DNA of 64,000 nt from Patulibacter minatonensis DSM 18081. GTDB lineage: Bacteria > Actinomycetota > Thermoleophilia > Solirubrobacterales > Solirubrobacteraceae. The stretch spans positions 585,836 through 649,835 of the forward strand of contig NZ_KI912613.1 of assembly GCF_000519325.1 (NCBI RefSeq), read 5' to 3'. Position numbers and translations under genes: made by a program. How positions within the stretch are numbered: the stretch's first letter is position 1; each line of letters begins with the position of its first letter. The notes beneath the pieces were generated by a model, which did not search any database, was not told where the DNA came from, and saw nothing but the letters and a program-made list of their open reading frames with translations. Below, piece after piece: positions 60,401 through 64,000 of this stretch.

Positions 60401-60782
60401 CATCCAGGCGGGGGTCCGGGCGTCCGCCGCGCTGCTCGCCGTCGAGGACGACGACCCGACCGTCGCACGGCAGCACCTGGAGGTCGCCTATCCCGCGGCG
60501 CTCGAGACCGAGGACCAGCCGATCGTCGCGCTCGTCGGCGTGGCGGTCGCGACCCTCGCGAGCAGCACCGGGGACGGGGCGGCGGCCGCCGAGATCCTCG
60601 GGGCCGCCGCCCGACTGCGCGGGGCCGAGGACCGGACCGAGCCCGCCATCGCGCGCCTCACCGCGCACCTCCGGGAGACGCTCGGGGACGAGGCGTACGC
60701 CGCCGCGTTCTCCGCCGGCCGCTGGCAGGACCGCGAGACGGCCATCCGGCGACTGGACCCGGCGACCGTCGGCGACGTCTGA
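57444..60782 (+). CDS. AfsR/SARP-like ATPase transcriptional regulator
   Basis: 1112 residues. An OmpR-type winged helix (about 1-90; GALEVRQGGSPVPLAGGRVR) and a bacterial transcriptional activation domain (about 95-240) are followed by an NB-ARC-like ATPase: Walker A VGPGGAGKTRLA near residue 314 and Walker B TVLVLDNCEHL near 418, then a winged helix and TPR-like repeats to the end. Such proteins control secondary metabolism or stress genes; a target is not visible in the window. GTG 57444 is the natural start. The 72-bp repeat array follows its stop. Confidence 0.88.
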   Translation: MHVAILGALEVRQGGSPVPLAGGRVRALLVRLALDAGRDVGTATLIDAIWEEAPPADAAHALQALVSRLRRALGSGAVVSGVAGYRLTVPPEQMDALAFEDAARRGATALRAGDAATAATLLRDALATWRGPALGELAGDRRFATEAADRLEGLRLTATVDRLEADLALGSGADLVAELDRLTIAHPLNERLAAQRMRALAAAGRSADALGAYEQVRRRLDDELGALPSADLRAAHLAVIDGTATGPTATTGPASAEPARLPTPARPDAATADPDAHAPVRRTNLRHTLTSFVGRADEVERLDALLADHRLLTLVGPGGAGKTRLAGEVAGRQQDRAADGIWMVELATITDPADVGAGVLGALGLREASLLRQSGAGGGIVGPGPGRPGAGPATTGPAPHADTDPVAHLLDVLAERETVLVLDNCEHLVAAAAVLADQLLAHCPRLRIIATSREPLGIAGERLEQVPPLGLPPVDADAASALRHPAVRLFADRAADASPGFAVDDGTVGSVVEICRRLDGLPLAIELAAARLRSLPAPQIAARLDDRFRLLTGGSRASLPRQQTLRAVVDWSWDLLTDDERLVARRIAVFPAGVTPESAAAVCADDDLDGDAVLDLLAALVDRSLLVLVDRGVPRYRMLETIREYGTGRLAARDELAATRTAHAAFFAALADEADPQLRGPEQLHWFRRLQAERDNLLAALRWLADDGDARRALRLALALGWFWVLSGSPNDAAAAIRLAHAVPGDADPLDRLLAENLLLFGDDARTADVREDLAGLLQELDHLDLSPRPVAVAGAPLLAWFSAEPARARELFDRALRSDDAWVRATVPLALAQWAENEGDVEGIRRHLDEALAAFRTLGERWGLTATLSSIASLRMLEDDLDGAGAALEEARVLFQELGADSDNARLLLDIAGVRWRQGDLEGARDYARRSRDATDVGGIESAFAGAFLARLSSVLGDEAGSRELIAAALTTIERIAPGRPERGHIQAGVRASAALLAVEDDDPTVARQHLEVAYPAALETEDQPIVALVGVAVATLASSTGDGAAAAEILGAAARLRGAEDRTEPAIARLTAHLRETLGDEAYAAAFSAGRWQDRETAIRRLDPATVGDV

Positions 60783-60800
60783 GGGCCGACGGGCGCCACT

Positions 60801-61030
60801 GGTCGGATACCGACCATCCGTGACCCCGGGACCACCGGGACGCACGCGTCGCGAGACCGGCGGTCGCCTCTGGTCGCGTACCGACCATCCGTGACCCCGG
60901 GAACACCTCGGACGGGCCGTCGCCATGCCCCGCGGTCACCCCCGGTCGGATACCGACCATCCGTGACCCCGGGACCACCTCGGACGGGCCGTCGCCACGC
61001 CCCGCGGTCACCCCCGGTCGGATACCGACC
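60801..61030. repeat. 72-bp-period palindrome array (locus 2)
   Basis: GGTCGG-ATA-CCGACC occurs at 60801-60815, 60944-60958 and 61016-61030, and a variant GGTCGCGTACCGACC at 60872-60886; the spacing is 71, 72 and 72 bp. Units two and three are nearly identical over their length, while the first has a diverged second half. The shared unit starts ATCCGTGACCCCGGGA and ends GGTCACCCCC. The array lies between the convergent gene ends at 60782 and 61070. The locus 1 array has the same palindrome, the same period and the related flank GGTCACCGAT. Confidence 0.85.
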
Positions 61031-61069
61031 GCCGGTGGCCCCGGGACCAACCCCGTCCCCCCCCCGCTC

Positions 61070-62617
61070 TCAGGCGTGGACCGCCGGCCGCGGCGCGACC
61101 AGGGGCTCCGCGGTGCCGTCTGCGGCGGGCGCCTCCTGGGAGGACCCCTCCTCCTGCGGGTGCTCCTCGACCGAGCGCGAGTCGGTGAGGGTCCAGGCGC
61201 CGTAGCCGGCGACCACGCCGACGACGATCGCGAGGATCCCGTAGGTCACGCGCTCGCCGTGGAAGAACGACTGCACGAGGTCGGGGCTCCAGGTCCCGGT
61301 GGGCAGCGCGGTGGTGACGAGGACGGCGATCAGGGTGCCGACGATCGCGGTGCCGACGCTCGTGCCGACCTCCTGCGCCGCGTCGTTCAGCGCGGTGCCC
61401 ATCGACGTGCGGTTGGCGGGCATCGCGTCGACGAGGGCGACGGCGCAGATGGTCATGATCGTCCGCAGGCCGACCGTCATCACGACCATCGAGATCGCGA
61501 TGGCGAGGTAGCCGTGGGAGACGCCCCACGACATGCCGCCGAGCGCGATCGCCAGCAGCGCGGCGCCGATCATGCAGGCGACGCGGTGGCCGAAGCGCTT
61601 CGCGAGGCCCTCGGACAGCGGGGCGGCGAGCAGCATCGTGACGATCAGCGGCAGGTTCGCGAGGCCGGCCTTCACCGGGCTCCAGCCGTAGGCGTACTGG
61701 AAGTGCAGGATCAGGCCGAACATCACGGCGGCCATGGCGATCGAGGTGCCGGCCTGCGCGATCGCGGCGCCCCGGACGGTGCCGTTCTTGAACAGGGCGA
61801 GGTCGAGCATCGGCGCGGGGGTGCGGCGCTCGTGCCGGACGAACAGGACGGCGGCCGCGAGCGCACCGGCGATCGCCGCGAGCGTGCCGACGCCGGCCCA
61901 GCCGTGCTCGACGCCGCTGGTCAGCGAGTAGCAGGCGAGGCCGATCGTCAGGACGCTCAGCACGGCACCGGGCAGGTCGAGCCGGTCGGTCGTCAGGTCG
62001 TCCGGGTGGTCGGCGGCGACGCCGAGCCGGATGCCGACGAACGCGATCATCGCGATCGGGGCGTTGACGACCAGCAGCCACTCCCAGCTGACGTGCGCCA
62101 GCGCCGTGCCGCCGAGCAGCGGGCCCAGGACGAAGCCGGACAGGCCGACGGTGATCATCACGGTCATGGCGCGCATCCGCAGTGCCTTGTCGTCGAAGAG
62201 GCGGAAGACGAGCGAGTTCGTGATCGGCGCCATCATCGCGGCGGCGATGCCGAGCCCGGCGCGCAGGGCGATCAGCTCGCCGGCGGAGTGGACGACGACG
62301 ACGAGGAGGCTCAGCGTGCCGAAGACGCCGAGCCCGATCTGCAGGACGCGCCGTCGTCCCCAGCGGTCGGCGGTCGATCCGGCGGTCAGCAGCAGGCCGC
62401 CGAAGGTCAGCGAGTACGCGCCGGTGACCCACTGGAGGTCGGTGGTGCCGCTGTGGAGGTCGCGGCCGATCGTCGGCAGCGCGATCGACAGCAGGGTGTT
62501 GTCGACCATCTCGACGAAGAACGCCAGGCAGAGGGCCGCGAGGGGGATCCACGCTGCACGCAGCGAGGTGTAGGTGCGCGGCGAGGCCGGGGCCGCCGCG
62601 AGAGATGTGGTGCTCAT
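61070..62617 (-). CDS. DHA2-family (EmrB/QacA) MFS multidrug exporter
   Basis: 515 residues with about 14 membrane helices. Motif A is recognisable as GSTADRWGRRRVLQIG after the second helix and motif C-like GFVLGPLLGG in helix five; VDNTLLSIALPTIGRDL near the start is typical of the family (D1 motif). These proteins expel drugs or lipids using the proton gradient. ATG 62617 is preferred over 62629. It runs leftward, 79 bp from the ArsR gene, with a charged C-terminal tail. Confidence 0.88.
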   Translation of the reverse strand: MSTTSLAAAPASPRTYTSLRAAWIPLAALCLAFFVEMVDNTLLSIALPTIGRDLHSGTTDLQWVTGAYSLTFGGLLLTAGSTADRWGRRRVLQIGLGVFGTLSLLVVVVHSAGELIALRAGLGIAAAMMAPITNSLVFRLFDDKALRMRAMTVMITVGLSGFVLGPLLGGTALAHVSWEWLLVVNAPIAMIAFVGIRLGVAADHPDDLTTDRLDLPGAVLSVLTIGLACYSLTSGVEHGWAGVGTLAAIAGALAAAVLFVRHERRTPAPMLDLALFKNGTVRGAAIAQAGTSIAMAAVMFGLILHFQYAYGWSPVKAGLANLPLIVTMLLAAPLSEGLAKRFGHRVACMIGAALLAIALGGMSWGVSHGYLAIAISMVVMTVGLRTIMTICAVALVDAMPANRTSMGTALNDAAQEVGTSVGTAIVGTLIAVLVTTALPTGTWSPDLVQSFFHGERVTYGILAIVVGVVAGYGAWTLTDSRSVEEHPQEEGSSQEAPAADGTAEPLVAPRPAVHA

Positions 62618-62696
62618 GCCGGGCAGCATGCGCGGCGGCGCTCACAGCGCCCGCACACGGCGCTCACACGGACGCACACGGCCCGCCGACGGGCGG

Positions 62697-63062
62697 TCAG
62701 TGCCCGGCGCGCGCGTGGTCGATGTGCTCGCGGGCGAGCCCCAGGAGCCCGCTGACGTGCTCGTCGTCAAGGCTGTAGAGCGCGCTGCGCCCGACCTTCC
62801 GCCGCTTGACGACGCGGCCCTGGCGCAGCAGGCGCAGCGCGTGGGAGCACGCGGTCTCCGACAGCCCGGCCGCGGTCGCGAGTCCGCCGACGTGCATCTC
62901 GCCGGCCTCGAGCAGCGCGAGGATCACCCGGACGCGACCCGGGTCGGCGAGGACGCGGAACGTCTCGGCGAGCTCCTCGGCCCCGCTCAGGTCGAGGGAC
63001 GAGGGTCCCGCCGCCCCGTCCTCCGACGCGCCGGATCCGACGCTGACCCCGGGGCCGCTCAC
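62697..63062 (-). CDS. ArsR/SmtB-family metal-sensing repressor
   Basis: 121 residues from GTG 63062, which lies 7 nt after a -10 box (TACGAT, complement of 63070-63075). The winged helix is typical (VLADPGRVRVILALLEAGEM, GLSETACSHALRLLRQGRVV), with a possible DNA-recognition Cys in ETACSHAL. The C-terminal LDDEHVSGLLGLAREHIDHA carries Asp/His residues at the alpha-5 metal site of CzrA-like zinc/cobalt sensors. Divergent from a cation exporter, it probably represses that exporter. Confidence 0.9.
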   Translation of the reverse strand: MSGPGVSVGSGASEDGAAGPSSLDLSGAEELAETFRVLADPGRVRVILALLEAGEMHVGGLATAAGLSETACSHALRLLRQGRVVKRRKVGRSALYSLDDEHVSGLLGLAREHIDHARAGH

Positions 63063-63256
63063 GAGGGCAATCGTACCCCGGCCGACGACCGACCCGGAGA
63101 CGGACGGGGCCACGGCGCCCGCGGTCGGACCCGTCCGGCTGGGACGACACGGCCCGCGGGCCGGGCGGCCTCGGTCGTCCGTCCGCTCCCGACGAGCGAC
63201 GTGATACCTTCACACTTGTTCAGATGTTCATGCTTCTAGGAGCAGGACTCAGTCTC

Positions 63257-64000
63257 ATGGCCCACGACCACTCCCACGGCATCGTCACCGCCGGCGCCCG
63301 CCACCGACGCGCGCTCACGGCCACGCTCGCGCTCACCGCCACGTACCTCGTGGTCGAGCTCGTCGTGGGGCTCTCGATCGGGTCGCTCGCGCTGATCTCG
63401 GACGCCGGCCACATGCTCACCGACACGCTCGGCCTGGCGCTCGCGCTGACGGCCATCGTGATGGCGCAGGGCGGGGCGGACGACCAGCGCACCTACGGCC
63501 GCTACCGGCTCGAGGCGCTCGCGTCGCTGGCCAACGCGGTGCTGCTGTTCGCGGTGGCCGTCTACGTCCTGATCGAGGCCGTCGGTCGCTTCAGCGATCC
63601 GGCCGACGTCCCCGGGCTCGGGCTGCTCGTCGTCGCGTCCGTCGGCCTCGTCGTGAACGTCGCCTCCTTCCTCCTTCTGCGCGCCGGGGCGAAGGAGAGC
63701 CTGAACGTGCGGGGCGCGTTCCTCGAGGTCTGGGCCGACATGATCGGCTCGCTCGGCGTGCTCGCCGCGGGCGTGGTGATGCTCGCGACCGACTGGCCGT
63801 ACGCGGACCCGATCGTCGGCGTCGCGATCGGCCTGTTCGTCCTGCCGCGCGCCTGGCGGCTCGGCGCCGACGCGGTCCACATCCTCATGGAGGGCGCGCC
63901 CCGGGACGTCGACGTCGCCGAGGTGCGGACGACGCTCGCGGCCGTGCCGGGGGTCGCGGGCGTCCACGACCTCCACGTCTGGACGCTGACGTCGGGCACC
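63257..64000 (+). CDS. Cation diffusion facilitator (partial, cut by the window end)
   Basis: 248 residues visible of about 300. An N-terminal His-rich start (MAHDHSHG) precedes six membrane helices with the metal-site HxxxD-type residues (SDAGHMLTD in helix two, EVWADMIGS in helix five). The C-terminal cytosolic domain (DVDVAEVRTTL, HDLHVWTL) has begun. The protein exports Zn2+, Co2+ or Cd2+ by antiport. ATG 63257 fits the family start; AGGAG lies at 63238-63242. Upstream, TTGTTCAGATGTTCAT (63218-63233) has half-sites (TGTTCA) that an ArsR protein could bind. Confidence 0.9.
   Translation, partial: MAHDHSHGIVTAGARHRRALTATLALTATYLVVELVVGLSIGSLALISDAGHMLTDTLGLALALTAIVMAQGGADDQRTYGRYRLEALASLANAVLLFAVAVYVLIEAVGRFSDPADVPGLGLLVVASVGLVVNVASFLLLRAGAKESLNVRGAFLEVWADMIGSLGVLAAGVVMLATDWPYADPIVGVAIGLFVLPRAWRLGADAVHILMEGAPRDVDVAEVRTTLAAVPGVAGVHDLHVWTLTSGT

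Noticed and set aside
60801-61030. CRISPR-like array (short palindromic repeat at regular 72-bp spacing)
   Set aside because: The segments between palindromes are nearly identical in consecutive units, whereas CRISPR spacers differ; there are no cas genes nearby.

Overview
The window is very G+C-rich (about 70-75% by eye). It carries actinobacterial hallmarks: an MprA/MprB/PepD-like stress cassette, an AfsR/SARP-type regulator, a luciferase-like (LLM) oxidoreductase, many GTG starts, and many starts only 6-10 nt downstream of a TANNNT -10 box, which suggests leaderless transcripts. A deep-branching actinomycete (Thermoleophilia/Solirubrobacterales-like) fits best, but that is inference from gene content and style, not a database result.

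Region 1 (1-20.2 kb) is mostly housekeeping and envelope. It holds a divergent GT20 trehalose-phosphate-synthase-like enzyme, a response regulator/histidine kinase/HtrA lipoprotein operon, a membrane M28-like pseudo-peptidase, thiL, infA, a class A penicillin-binding protein, a PIG-V-like glycosyltransferase, a CPBP protease, an L,D-transpeptidase, a secreted beta-helix protein, pyrE, tRNA-Arg(CCU) and a secreted beta-rich protein. Region 2 (20.3-23.25 kb) has a TetR/cytochrome P450 divergent pair with two near-identical operators, then a short gene resembling a GH13 glucosidase C-terminus.

Region 3 (about 23.3-50.5 kb) is a contiguous accessory island with signalling and conflict-type domains: a TIR/leucine-rich-repeat protein with an ion-transporter-superfamily permease; a membrane TrkA/RyR-domain protein carrying an apparent frameshift; a LuxR-type regulator, a tandem histidine-kinase-like protein and a receiver protein; a DUF4062/STAND NTPase with a PH/zinc-ribbon partner and a secreted phospholipase A2; a membrane beta-barrel/GNAT fusion; and a tightly packed operon of a tubulin-like GTPase, a secreted von Willebrand A protein and four membrane proteins. 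The gaps in front of the island's transcription units repeatedly contain the palindrome TCCGCC-N4-GGCGGA. In two cases it lies exactly 23 nt upstream of a -10 box, where a LuxR-type activator would bind. This suggests one regulon, perhaps driven by the island's own LuxR protein.

Region 4 (50.6-64 kb) is general metabolism and regulation: a flavin monooxygenase, a glutathione-S-transferase-like protein, a zinc alcohol dehydrogenase divergent from an enoyl-CoA hydratase/LLM pair, a secreted protein, a large AfsR-like regulator, an MFS drug exporter, and an ArsR repressor divergent from a cation diffusion facilitator cut by the window end.

Two convergent intergenic gaps more than 50 kb apart (7.85-8.18 kb and 60.8-61.03 kb) hold the same kind of 72-bp-period array, built around the palindrome GGTCGGATACCGACC.
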